Shown here piece by piece: positions 43,180 to 53,335 of a DNA stretch of 64,000 nt; position 1 is the first letter of the stretch, and each line of letters begins with the position of its first letter. The stretch is from Bradyrhizobium paxllaeri. Lineage in GTDB: Bacteria > Pseudomonadota > Alphaproteobacteria > Rhizobiales > Xanthobacteraceae. Below the pieces are notes generated by a model, which saw only the letters and a program-made list of their open reading frames with translations, had not been told where the DNA came from and did not search any database. The DNA is taken from assembly GCF_001693515.2 (NCBI RefSeq), contig NZ_CP042968.1, positions 7,720,501 through 7,784,500 on the forward strand. Direction: 5' to 3'. Made by a program: the position numbers and the translations under genes.

Positions 43180-43668
43180 CTATCCGAGCTTCGCAAAGGC
43201 AGGAGCATGCTCAATGACTCCCCTGTCTGCCGGAAGTTCGTTGCCTCCGAGCGGCATGACCATCAGATGCGGACCGGCATAGGGTGAGATGAACCCGCTC
43301 GCCTTGCCGGCATCGAAGCCGAAACGCCGATAGAAGACGGGATCGCCGAGGACGAAGATGCCGCGCCAGCCATCGGCCTCGCTGCGGGCGATACCCTGGC
43401 GGATCAGCCGGCTGGCAAAACCTGTCCGCCGGTATTCGGGCAGCACCGCGACGGGTGCGAGCGCAAGCGCGGGAAACGGCGCTGTCATCCGTGAGAACAG
43501 GACATGGCCAACGACCGTCCCGTGATCCACTGCAACCAGCGAGAAAACCGCATCGCCGGCCGCGCACAGATCGTCGACCAATTGCGCTTCGGCCGGCTGG
43601 CCGAACGCCACTTCCTGGACGATACGGATCGCCGCAATATCCTCGGGTGTTTCAGACCGGACGATCAT
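43180..43668 (-). CDS. GNAT family N-acetyltransferase
   Basis: A 162-residue acetyltransferase of the YhbS-like subgroup. MIVRSETPEDIAAIRIVQEVAF is the usual beta1-alpha1 start; VAVLPEYRRTGFASRLIRQG is the acetyl-CoA-binding V/Q-x-x-x-R-x-x-G motif, and FVLGDPVFYRRFGF is typical of the subgroup. The substrate is unknown. It starts 2 bases after the IclR-regulator stop, so it is likely cotranscribed with it. Confidence 0.88.
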   Translation of the reverse strand: MIVRSETPEDIAAIRIVQEVAFGQPAEAQLVDDLCAAGDAVFSLVAVDHGTVVGHVLFSRMTAPFPALALAPVAVLPEYRRTGFASRLIRQGIARSEADGWRGIFVLGDPVFYRRFGFDAGKASGFISPYAGPHLMVMPLGGNELPADRGVIEHAPAFAKLG

Positions 43669-43670
43669 CG

Positions 43671-44462
43671 TTACACCAGCATCGATTTGACCGACGCCGC
43701 CGTCTCCTGCAATCGCGGCAGGAAGCGTTCGACCATCTCGGCCGATGACACACGGTCGACATGCGCGCCCATATTGATGGCCGCGACGATGGCGCCGTCG
43801 TAGCGGCGGACCGGCACCGAGATCGAACGGAAGCCCGGCTCGGCCTCGCGATCGACCAGCGAATAGCCTGCCGCGCGATCGGCAATGATCGTCTTCAGCA
43901 ATAATTTCCTGTCGGTGACGGTGAACGGCGTCAGCGGCGCGAGGTCCATCTTGCCGAGCGCCGCGGCCAGATCGTCGTCTGAAAGCCGCGACAACAGCAC
44001 GCGGCCGACCGAGGTGCAGAACGCCGGCAGGCGATAGCCGACATCGATGCCCGACGAAAATATCCGTGTCGGGCTGGCGCGTGCGATGAAGACGACGTCG
44101 TTGCCGTCGAGGATCGCCATCGACGAGATTTCCTGCGCCTCGCTCGACAACCGATCCAGCGCCGGCTGCAGCACCGAGACGACATGGTTCGAGGCGAGAT
44201 AGCTGGAGGCCAGCACCAGCACGCGCGGCATCAGGCGAAACAGCTTGCCGTCGGTAGCGACGAAGCCGGCGCGCTCCAGCGTGAAGAGAATGCGCCGCGC
44301 AGTGGCGCGCGGCAGGTCGGCGGCCTTGGCGAGGTCGCTCAGCGTCATCGGCTGCCCGCTGCCGCCGAACACCTCCAGCACGCGCAGGCCGCGGTCGAGG
44401 CTTTCGATGAAATCGGTGGCGCCGCGGTTGTCTGTACCCTCGGCGCGCTTAAGCTTGGGCAT
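43671..44462 (-). CDS. IclR family transcriptional regulator
   Basis: A 263-residue regulator. The N-terminal winged helix (IESLDRGLRVLEVFGGSGQPMTLSDLAKAADLPRATARRILFTL) and C-terminal effector domain (SYLASNHVVSVLQPALDRLS, RIFSSGIDVGYRLPAFCTSVGRVLLS, DREAEPGFRSISVPVRRYDG) resemble the PcaR/PobR-like group that senses aromatic acids. The ATG at 44462 follows GGAGG. It is divergent from the Rieske oxygenase gene 99 bases away and probably regulates it. Confidence 0.92.
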   Translation of the reverse strand: MPKLKRAEGTDNRGATDFIESLDRGLRVLEVFGGSGQPMTLSDLAKAADLPRATARRILFTLERAGFVATDGKLFRLMPRVLVLASSYLASNHVVSVLQPALDRLSSEAQEISSMAILDGNDVVFIARASPTRIFSSGIDVGYRLPAFCTSVGRVLLSRLSDDDLAAALGKMDLAPLTPFTVTDRKLLLKTIIADRAAGYSLVDREAEPGFRSISVPVRRYDGAIVAAINMGAHVDRVSSAEMVERFLPRLQETAASVKSMLV

Positions 44463-44560
44463 CGCTGCCTCCATAATCCGCTTGCTTAACGCACAGCCTA
44501 CGTTAAAATCGCACAAAAGTTCAATAGGCGAACAAATCTGATTTGCGGAGGACCCTCGCC

Positions 44561-45919
44561 ATGATGAGCCAGGAAGCGAATGACCTGATTACCCGCACCG
44601 GCCGCAAGGACCCCTGCGGCAAGCTGATGCGGATGTACTGGCAGCCGGCGGCGCTGGTGGACGAGCTAGAGGGACCGCGACCGATTCGTCCCGTAAAGCT
44701 GCTCGGCGAAAACCTGGTGCTGTTTCGCGATGAAGAGGGACGTTACGGCCTGATCGATCGCCACTGCGCCCATCGCGGCGCCGACCTCGCCTTCGGGCGA
44801 CTTGAAAACGGCGGGCTGCGCTGCGCCTTCCATGGCTGGCTGTTCGATGTCTCCGGCCAATGCCTGGAGACACCAGCGGAGCCGAAGGACTCAAAGCTGT
44901 GCCAGGGCATCAGGCAGCGCTCCTATCCCGTGGTCGAAAAGAGCGGCATCCTCTGGGCTTATCTCGGCGAAGGCGAGCCGCCGGCATTTCCGGAGATCGA
45001 CTGCTTCGTCGCGCCCGACAGCCATACCTTTGCGTTCAAGGGCCACATCAATTGCAACTGGCTGCAGGCGCTGGAGGTCGGCATCGATCCGGCGCACGCT
45101 TCGTTCCTGCACCGCTTCTTCGAGGACGAAGACACGTCAACCGCCTACGGCAAGCAGTTCCGCGGCGCCTCCGCCGGCAGCGACATGCCGATGACCAAGA
45201 TTTTGCGCGAATACGACAACCCGATCATCAATGTCGAACACACCGAATATGGCCTGCGCCTGATCGCGCTGCGTGAGCTGGATGAAGAGCGCACGCATGT
45301 GCGCGTCACCAACCAGCTCTTCCCGCACGGCTTCGTCATCCCGATGAGTCAGGAGATGACAATCACGCAGTGGCATGTGCCCATCGATGATGAGAACTGC
45401 TACTGGTACGCGGTCTTCACCAGCTACACGGCGCCGGTCGACAAGAAGAAGATGCGCGACCAGCGGCTCGAGCTTTACGAGCTGCCCGACTACAAGTCAC
45501 GCAAGAACAAGAGCAACGATTACGGCTTCGATCCGCACGAACAGGCGACCGCGACCTATACCGGCATGGGCAACGACATCAACGTCCACGACCAGTGGGC
45601 GGTGGAATCGATGGGCCCGATCCAGGACCGCACCAACGAGCATCTCGGCCAGTCCGACAAGGCGATCGTGCAGTATCGCCGCCTGCTGCGGCAGGAGATC
45701 GAGAAGGTTGGCGGCGGAGAAAAGCCGATGCTGTTCCTCGATGATGCGACTGCGCGCAGCATTCAGGGTCCCGCCACCATGGATGGTATCGGGCCAACGC
45801 TGGGCTGGGAGCTCTACTGGATGGAAGTCGACGTCAAGCGCCGCCGCGGCGCGCCATGGGCCGCACCGGTGCCGCGCGAGATCGCCGGCAAGGTTCACCA
45901 TCTGACGGCGGCGGAGTGA
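44561..45919 (+). CDS. Rieske aromatic-ring oxygenase alpha subunit
   Basis: A 452-residue Rieske non-haem iron oxygenase. The 2Fe-2S motif is CAHRGADLAFGRL...LRCAFHGW (Cys69, His71, Cys88, His91), and the mononuclear iron site is EVGIDPAHASFLHRFF (Asp-His-His pattern). Long C-terminal sequence and QLFPHGFVIPMSQEMTITQWHVP resemble the phthalate 4,5-dioxygenase/LigX-type group, which use a separate reductase. No reductase or ferredoxin gene is adjacent. The ATG has GGAGG 8 bases upstream; a TTG at 44543 is open. A GS-like ligase follows after a repeat. The substrate is unknown. Confidence 0.88.
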   Translation: MMSQEANDLITRTGRKDPCGKLMRMYWQPAALVDELEGPRPIRPVKLLGENLVLFRDEEGRYGLIDRHCAHRGADLAFGRLENGGLRCAFHGWLFDVSGQCLETPAEPKDSKLCQGIRQRSYPVVEKSGILWAYLGEGEPPAFPEIDCFVAPDSHTFAFKGHINCNWLQALEVGIDPAHASFLHRFFEDEDTSTAYGKQFRGASAGSDMPMTKILREYDNPIINVEHTEYGLRLIALRELDEERTHVRVTNQLFPHGFVIPMSQEMTITQWHVPIDDENCYWYAVFTSYTAPVDKKKMRDQRLELYELPDYKSRKNKSNDYGFDPHEQATATYTGMGNDINVHDQWAVESMGPIQDRTNEHLGQSDKAIVQYRRLLRQEIEKVGGGEKPMLFLDDATARSIQGPATMDGIGPTLGWELYWMEVDVKRRRGAPWAAPVPREIAGKVHHLTAAE

Positions 45920-45930
45920 TGTCCCCTCCC

Positions 45931-46014
45931 CGTCATTGCGAGCGAAGCGAAGCAATCCATCTCGCGGCTTGCTGCACAATGGATTGCTTCGTCGCTTCGC
46001 TCCTCGCAATGACG
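45931..46014. repeat. Family B intergenic inverted repeat, copy 3
   Basis: CGTCATTGCGAGCGAAGCGA and GCAATCCATCTCG at the left, and ATGGATTGCTTCGTCGCTTC and CTCGCAATGACGG at the right. It lies between the Rieske and GS-like genes, inside the likely operon. Confidence 0.85.
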
Positions 46015-46042
46015 GTGGCGGGTTGAAGGGGAGAACAACGCG

Positions 46043-47479
46043 TTGAGTTTCGTTGAGCGTCACGGGCTGTGGTCCGGCGAGCAGCAGGAGGCGGCGGGCC
46101 GGCTGCGCCGGATCGTCGAGGAGAAAAACCTCGAAGTCATCCGCCTGTCATTCCCCGACCAGCACGGCATCCTGCGCGGCAAGACGCTGATCGCGAGCGA
46201 GGCGATTGCTTCGCTGGAAAGCGGCTGCTCCATCACCACGACGATGCTGGCCAAGGACACCTCGCACAAGACGGTGTTTCCGGTGTTCACAGCAGGCGGC
46301 GGGTTCGGCATGAAGGAGATGGAAGGCGCCGCCGACGTCTTGATGGTGGCAGACCCGACCACGTTCCGCGTGCTGCCGTGGGCGCCGACCACGGGCTGGC
46401 TGCTGTGCGATCTCCATTTCAACGACGGCCGGCCGGTGCCGTTCGCGACGCGGCATCTCTATCGCAAGGTGATCGATCAGTTGGGCAGCCGCGGCTACGA
46501 TTTCGTGGCCGGTCTCGAGGTCGAATTCCATCTCTTCAAGCTCGACGATGCGCATATGACGCCGGAGGATGCCGGCCAGCCCGGGCGGCCGCCGTCGGTC
46601 AGCCTGCTCTCGCACGGCTACCAGTACCTCACCGAGCAGCGCTACGACCAGATGGAGCCGGCGCTGGAGATCATCCGCCGCGACGTGCTGGCCCTCGGCC
46701 TGCCGCTGCGATCGGTCGAGGTCGAGTTCGGCCCGAGCCAGTGTGAATTCACCTTCCAGCCGACCAAAGGTCTGGTGCCGGCCGACAACATGGTGCTGTT
46801 CCGCTCGGCCGTAAAACAGATCGCGCGCCGCCACGGCTATCACGCGACCTTCATGTGCCGGCCGAAACTGCCGAACGTGTTTGCTTCCGGCTGGCATTTG
46901 CATCAATCGCTGGTGTCGCGCGCTGATGGCGCGAACGCGTTCATGGCTAGCGACAAGGGCGAGGCGCTGAGCCCGTTCGCGAAGCACTATCTGGCAGGGC
47001 TGCTGGAGCATGCCCGCGCCTCCACCGTGTTCACGACGCCGACCATCAACGGCTACAAGCGCTACCGGTCCTATTCGCTGGCGCCGGACCGTGCGATCTG
47101 GGGCCGCGACAACCGCGGCGTCATGATCCGCGTGCTCGGCGGCCCGGGCGATGCCGCGACGCGTCTGGAAAACCGCATCGGCGAGCCGGCGGCGAATCCA
47201 TATCTCTACATGGCCTCGCAGATTCTCTCCGGCCTCGACGGCGTCGACCGCAAGCTCGATCCGAGTCCGTCCGCGGATACGCCGTACGAGACCAAGGCGG
47301 CACTGTTGCCGAAGAGCCTGCGGGAAGCCGTGTTCGCACTGCAGGACGATCCGTTCTTCCGGCAGGCACTGGGAGCGGAGTTCGTGGACTATTACGTCCA
47401 CATCAAGAATGCGGAGATCGAGCGTTTTCAGGCCGAGGTGTCGGACTGGGAGCATCGCGAATATTTCGAGATGTTTTGA
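46043..47479 (+). CDS. Glutamine synthetase family protein (GS-like ligase)
   Basis: A 478-residue member of the glutamine synthetase superfamily, longer at the N-terminus than the GlnA catalytic core. It has IRLSFPDQHGILRGKTLI near the start, GLEVEFHLFKLDDA (metal-binding glutamates), VEVEFGPSQCEFTF, GYHATFMCRPKLPN, SGWHLHQSLV and LENRIGEPAANPYLYMA. Relatives add glutamate to amines, e.g. gamma-glutamylanilide or polyamine ligases. A TTG at 46043 with GGGGAG upstream is the best start; no earlier ATG exists. It follows a Rieske oxygenase gene, a pairing seen in aniline breakdown. Confidence 0.85.
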   Translation: MSFVERHGLWSGEQQEAAGRLRRIVEEKNLEVIRLSFPDQHGILRGKTLIASEAIASLESGCSITTTMLAKDTSHKTVFPVFTAGGGFGMKEMEGAADVLMVADPTTFRVLPWAPTTGWLLCDLHFNDGRPVPFATRHLYRKVIDQLGSRGYDFVAGLEVEFHLFKLDDAHMTPEDAGQPGRPPSVSLLSHGYQYLTEQRYDQMEPALEIIRRDVLALGLPLRSVEVEFGPSQCEFTFQPTKGLVPADNMVLFRSAVKQIARRHGYHATFMCRPKLPNVFASGWHLHQSLVSRADGANAFMASDKGEALSPFAKHYLAGLLEHARASTVFTTPTINGYKRYRSYSLAPDRAIWGRDNRGVMIRVLGGPGDAATRLENRIGEPAANPYLYMASQILSGLDGVDRKLDPSPSADTPYETKAALLPKSLREAVFALQDDPFFRQALGAEFVDYYVHIKNAEIERFQAEVSDWEHREYFEMF

Positions 47480-47494
47480 GGGACGACGCCCTCT

Positions 47495-47616
47495 TGTCGT
47501 CCCTGCGAACGCCGGACCCATAACCACCGATGCCAATAATTAGAGGAAGGCCATCGACCACCGTCTTAAATAACAACGGCCGCGGCGTATGGGTCCCTGC
47601 GTTCGCAGGGACGACG
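47495..47616. repeat. Family C long inverted repeat, copy 3
   Basis: TGTCGTCCCTGCGAACGCCG and CCCATAACCACCGATGCC at the left, and TATGGGTCCCTGCGTTCGCA and GGGACGACGAC at the right. It begins shortly after the GS-like gene stop. Confidence 0.8.
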
Positions 47617-47624
47617 ACAGAATC

Positions 47625-47748
47625 GTAGGGTAAGCAAAGCGACTTGTCCGCCGTAGCTCGAAGAGCGAAGGCGGAAGCGTGCCCACCATCATGCACGTGC
47701 GATTGGATGGAGGGTGGGCACGGCGCGATGCGCCTTTGCCCACCCTAC
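47625..47748. repeat. Family A intergenic inverted repeat, copy 5, with insertion
   Basis: GTAGGGTAAGCAAAGCGA at the left and GCCTTTGCCCACCCTAC at the right, but the left arm is interrupted by about 35 bases that contain TTGTCCGCCGTAGCTCGAAG and GCGAAGGCGGA. It separates the convergent GS-like and livF-like genes together with family C copy 3. Confidence 0.8.
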
Positions 47749-47755
47749 GCAGCTC

Positions 47756-49233
<1,478 letters not shown>

Positions 49234-49241
<8 letters not shown>

Positions 49242-50184
49242 GGCTCAGCCTCCCGAGCAGGCCCATGATGCCGCCGCGCGCGAACAGCACGATCAGCAGC
49301 AATAGCGGGCCCATGATCAGCGCCCAGTATTCGGTGAATTGCGACAGGACTTCTTCCAGCAGGAGGAACACGATGGTGCCCAGGACGGGACCGAACAGCG
49401 AGCCCATGCCGCCGAGGACCACCATCACCATGAGTTCGCCGGAGCGGGTCCAGTACATCCCGGCCGGGCTGATGAAGTCGGTATTGTTGGCGAGCAGTGC
49501 GCCGGCGAGGCCGCAAATCGTGCCTGAGATGACGAAGCAGACCAGACGATATCTGTTGGCATGATAGCCGATCGCCTGCATGCGCTGCTCGTTGGAGCGG
49601 ACGCCCTGCACCACCATGCCGAAGCGGGAATTGATGATGCGCCAGATCAAATAGACGCCGCCGAACAGGCAGGCGAGGCAGAGGTAGTAGAACTGCGTTC
49701 GGTTCGACAGGTCGATCAGGCCGCCGAAAGTGCTGCGCTTGTAGATGGTGAGGCCATCGTCGCCGCCATAGCGCGACAGACCCGAAGCGATGTAATAGGC
49801 CATCTGTGCGAAGGCGAGCGTGATCATGATGAAATAGACGCCGCGCGTGCGTAGCGACAGTGCGCCGATGACGAGCGCATAGAGCGCCGAGACGATGAGC
49901 GCGACCGGCCACTGGATGAAGCCGGAGCCGATGCCCTCATGGGCGAGAATGCCCACCGCATAACCGCCGAGGCCTAGATAGGCGGCATGACCGAAACTCA
50001 TCATGCCGCCATAGCCCATGATCAGATTGAGGCTGGCGGCGGCGAGCGCGAAGATGATGATGCGCGTGAACAGCGTCAGGATGAAGATGTTGCCGGTCAG
50101 CGCGGAATAAACCGGCAGCAGGGTGAGGCCAAGCGCGACGAGCGCCACGACGACGTTGCGGACGTTGATGGTAGAAGATTTCAT
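49234..50184 (-). CDS. livM: Branched-chain-amino-acid-type ABC transporter permease (LivM-like)
   Basis: A 316-residue permease with about eight to ten membrane segments. LNLIMGYGGMMSFGHAAYLGLGGYAVGIL and IRSNEQRMQAIGY-type sequence (VRSNEQRMQAIGYHANRYRL) are the LivM hallmarks, with MYWTRSGELMVMVVLGGMGSLFGP near the end. It overlaps livH by 4 bases and livG by 8 bases. Confidence 0.92.
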
Positions 50185-51098
50185 CGCTTGGCAGCCGGAA
50201 ACAGTCCCTCCGGACGAACGACAAGGACGATCGCCATCAGGAGATAGATCAGCATCGACGAAAGCGCGGGCGCGGCCGTCGAGGCGGCGGCGGAACTGAG
50301 CACGGTGCGCAGCAGATCGGGCAGGAAGGCGCGGCCGAGCGTATCGATCATGCCGACGAAGATCGCGGCGAGAAACGCGCCGCGGATCGAGCCGATGCCG
50401 CCGATCACGATGATGACGAAGGCGAGAATCAGGATGTTCTCGCCCATGCCGATCTGCACGGTCAGGATCGGCGCCTGCATCAGCCCGGCGAGTCCGGCGA
50501 GCGCCGCGCCGAGCCCGAACACCAGCGTGAACAGCAGCTTGATGTTGATGCCGAGCGCGCCGATCATTTCACGGTTGGAAGCGCCGGCGCGGATCAGCAT
50601 GCCGATCCTGGTCCGCATCACCACGACATACAGCATGGCGGCGACCGCCAGCGCGACCACGATGATCGAGAGACGGTAGGCCGGATAGAACACGCCGGGG
50701 ACGATCTGCACCGGCACGGTCAGCCAGGACGGCAGCGGCAGCGACAGGCCGGCCGGTCCCCAGATCAGCCGCACGGCGTCGTTGAAGAACAGGATCAGGC
50801 CGAAGGTTGCCAGCACCTGGTCGAGATGGTCGCGGCCATAGAGATGCCGCAGCGCCACGAACTCAAGAAGGATACCGAGCAGCAGCGTGGCGCCAAGCGC
50901 CATCAGGATGCCCAGCACAAAGCTGTTCGTCCACGCCACGAAGGTCGCGGCGAAATACGCGCCCATCATGTAGAGCGAGCCGTGCGCCAGGTTGACGAAG
51001 TCCATGATGCCGAACACCAGCGTCAAGCCGGCCGCCAGCAGGAACAGGAGCAGACCGAACTGCAAACCGTTCAGCGATTGTTCTACGAGGACGAGCAT
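50181..51098 (-). CDS. livH: Branched-chain-amino-acid-type ABC transporter permease (LivH-like)
   Basis: A 305-residue permease with about eight membrane segments. NGLQFGLLLFLLAAGLTLVFGIMDFVNLAHGSLYMMGAY and RAGASNREMIGALGINIKLLF are LivH signatures, and FVIIVIGGIGSIRGAFLAAIFVGMID follows. It is the first membrane subunit after the binding protein, 147 bases downstream of it, a gap with hairpin-prone GC-rich sequence. Confidence 0.92.
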   Translation of the reverse strand: MLVLVEQSLNGLQFGLLLFLLAAGLTLVFGIMDFVNLAHGSLYMMGAYFAATFVAWTNSFVLGILMALGATLLLGILLEFVALRHLYGRDHLDQVLATFGLILFFNDAVRLIWGPAGLSLPLPSWLTVPVQIVPGVFYPAYRLSIIVVALAVAAMLYVVVMRTRIGMLIRAGASNREMIGALGINIKLLFTLVFGLGAALAGLAGLMQAPILTVQIGMGENILILAFVIIVIGGIGSIRGAFLAAIFVGMIDTLGRAFLPDLLRTVLSSAAASTAAPALSSMLIYLLMAIVLVVRPEGLFPAAKR

Positions 51099-51245
51099 GG
51101 ATCCCTAAAAACTCTGGGCCTGAAAAAACAGCGGCAGCACATCTGCGCCGCCGCCATTTTCTTGTTGGGCGGATGATCGGTCGCGAACCGCTCCCGGGTC
51201 AAGCCCGAGGGCGCGCGATCGGCGATCATGCACCGGTCATGCCAA

Positions 51246-52418
51246 TCACTTCATCGGGCACTTGTCGACGAAGCGGTCCTGGTCGTCCTTGACGATGGTC
51301 GCCACCGTCTTGAGCGAGAGCTGACCGTCAGCGTCCTTGACCACGTCCTGCAGGTAGAAGTTCTGGATCGGGATGTGGTTCTTGCCGTATTTGAACGGCC
51401 CGCGCACGGACTTGAAGTTGGCCTTCTCCATCTCGGCCTTCATCTCGTCCTTCTTCGAGGTGTCGCCCTTCACCGCAACCACCGCGCTGTTGATCAGGTT
51501 CACCGCGTCGTAGGACTGCGCGCCGTAGAAGGTCGGACGCAGGCCGGTGTACTTCTTGCGGTAGTCCTCGACGAACTTCTTGTTCTCGGCGTTCGGCAGA
51601 TCGTTGACCCATTGCTGGGCGCCGGGCACGCCGATCGCGTTGTCCTTCTGCAGCGGCAGCGACAATTCGTCGATCGTGAACGCCGTATAGAGCGGGATTT
51701 GGCCCTTGATGCCGGCCTGGGCATATTGATTGAGGAACTGCACGCCGGCAGCACCTGGATAGAACACGAAGATCGACTCGGCCTTGGAGTTCTTAGCCTT
51801 GGTGAGTTCGGCGGAGAAGTCGAGCTGGCTCGGCCACACCGTGTATTCCTCGCCCACGACCTGGCCCTTGAACGTGCTCTTCACGCCGGCGAGCATGTCC
51901 TTGCCGGCGGCGTAGTTCGGGCCGATCAGGAACACCGATTTCACGCCCTTCTGGTTCATGTAGGTGCCGACCGCCTGCGGCGTCTGGTCGTTCTGCCAGG
52001 AGGTCGAGAATACGTAGGGCGAACAGAGTTCGCCGGCGAGCTGCGAGGGACCGGCATTCGCCGAAATCAGGAAGGTCTTTGAATCGACCGCGGTCTTCAG
52101 CGAAGCCAGCAGCACGTTCGACCAGATATAGCCGGCGATGAAATCGACCTTGTCGGACTGGATCAGTTTTTCGGTCTTCTGCTTGCCGACATCCGGCTTC
52201 TGGCCGTCGTCCTCGTAGATCACCTCGACCGGCTTGCCGCCCATCCTGCGGCCGAGATGGTCGAGCGCCAGTTCGAACGAGTTGCGCATGTCGTTGCCGA
52301 TCACAGCGGTCGGGCCGCTGAAGGTCGAGACAAAGCCGATCTTGATGGTGTCGCCTGCGGCCGCGGTCTGCGTCAGCGCCAGAATCGCCGCGCCAGCCAG
52401 CCAGAATGCCTTTTTCAT
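51246..52418 (-). CDS. ABC transporter substrate-binding protein (LivK-like family)
   Basis: A 390-residue periplasmic binding protein. The signal peptide is MKKAFWLAGAAILALTQTAAA, followed by GDTIKIGFVSTFSGPTAVIGNDM, the type I periplasmic-binding start. VIYEDDGQKPDVGKQ and FLIGPNYAAGKDML are typical, and SYDAVNLINSAVVAVKGD is near the C-terminal domain. The ATG at 52418 follows GGGGAG; a 13-residue open extension is not used. It heads the livHMGF genes. A GTTGCC-AG-GGCAAC palindrome lies 217 bases upstream. The ligand may be aromatic. Confidence 0.92.
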   Translation of the reverse strand: MKKAFWLAGAAILALTQTAAAGDTIKIGFVSTFSGPTAVIGNDMRNSFELALDHLGRRMGGKPVEVIYEDDGQKPDVGKQKTEKLIQSDKVDFIAGYIWSNVLLASLKTAVDSKTFLISANAGPSQLAGELCSPYVFSTSWQNDQTPQAVGTYMNQKGVKSVFLIGPNYAAGKDMLAGVKSTFKGQVVGEEYTVWPSQLDFSAELTKAKNSKAESIFVFYPGAAGVQFLNQYAQAGIKGQIPLYTAFTIDELSLPLQKDNAIGVPGAQQWVNDLPNAENKKFVEDYRKKYTGLRPTFYGAQSYDAVNLINSAVVAVKGDTSKKDEMKAEMEKANFKSVRGPFKYGKNHIPIQNFYLQDVVKDADGQLSLKTVATIVKDDQDRFVDKCPMK

Positions 52419-52790
52419 ATTCACTCCCCTCCTCGTTATCGAACCAGACCCGGTCATCCCGGACGGCCGGCGCTTGTCTCGCGCGCCTCATTATCAGGTG
52501 AGGTTATTTTGTGCGCGAAATGGCCGGTCAGCGGCAAGCATGAACCGCCGGCCCGGCTTTGGACCTTCGGCTCATACCCCTGCGGCCTGCACCATAATTC
52601 GCAGACAGCGGGGATGGCAAGAATTATAATGCCGGTTGCCAGGGCAACAATTGTCGCACCGCAGCGGGCGCCGGCCGCTCGGATTTTAGGGATTCCCTCA
52701 AGCGGCTGGAAGCCAAGCTCCGCTTGCAACCTCCGCGGTTCACAGCTCCGAAAGCAATCTGTAGCCAACTGCGCCGACGAGGTGAGATCC
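52419..52790. other. Divergent promoter region between binding-protein and DUF805 genes
   Basis: About 370 bases with no gene. It holds the palindrome GTTGCCAGGGCAAC (52635-52648) next to GAATTATAAT. Frames crossing it show no recognisable protein. Confidence 0.55.
52635..52648. promoter_or_regulatory. GTTGCC-N2-GGCAAC inverted repeat, copy 1
   Basis: A perfect 6-base inverted repeat with two spacer bases, of the size bound by MarR-type dimers. The same repeat with TT in the centre is at 61534-61547. The regulator is unknown. Confidence 0.45.
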
Positions 52791-53333
52791 ATGCTGGGTT
52801 TCCTGTTCGGCTTCAATGCGCGCATCGGCCGACTGCATTTTTTCTGCAGCACGCTCGTGGTCACCATCATGATGGTCGTCGTTTACGCCGCCGCCATCGC
52901 TTACGCCTTTCAGACCGCGCCCAAGGGAACAGTGCCAAGCCCGACCTCGGGGCCGATCTTCGCCGCCGCCATCTTCTTCGCGTGGCTCACCGTTACGCTG
53001 CAGTCGATGCGATTCAGGGATATCGGATGGGATCCGGTTTGCGTGATGCCGGCGTGGATCGCGGTTGCGATCGTTGACGGGCTCGTCGCCACCAAATTCC
53101 CGGCCATGTCACTGGGCCATGAGCGCTGCACGATGGTCGGCGCACTCGTCAACCTCTCGCTCTTTCTCGCCTTGCTGTTTTGTCCGAGCGGCGCGGATGA
53201 CAGCCCGGCACCGACACCTGACGATCGCTTTCGAGCGCCCGATCCGCCATCGCCCCACCCGGTCGTGGAGACCTTGGCCGCGCCGCAAATCTCGCGGCCA
53301 GCCAATGGTGGATTCGGCCGCCGCGGGCTCTAG
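52791..53333 (+). CDS. DUF805 family membrane protein
   Basis: A 180-residue protein. LGFLFGFNARIGRLHFFCSTLVV is the DUF805 start, with aromatic and Arg residues before the first membrane segment. Three further membrane segments follow, and QSMRFRDIGWDP matches the conserved RxxDIG motif. The last 50 residues are a Pro-rich cytoplasmic tail. The ATG has GAGGTGAG upstream; the long open frame before it is not coding. Function of the family is unknown. Confidence 0.85.
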   Translation: MLGFLFGFNARIGRLHFFCSTLVVTIMMVVVYAAAIAYAFQTAPKGTVPSPTSGPIFAAAIFFAWLTVTLQSMRFRDIGWDPVCVMPAWIAVAIVDGLVATKFPAMSLGHERCTMVGALVNLSLFLALLFCPSGADDSPAPTPDDRFRAPDPPSPHPVVETLAAPQISRPANGGFGRRGL

Positions 53334-53335
53334 CT

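Noticed and set aside
46148..47536. 462-residue minus-strand frame opposite the GS-like gene
   Set aside because: Shadow frame; the plus-strand protein carries the GS family motifs.
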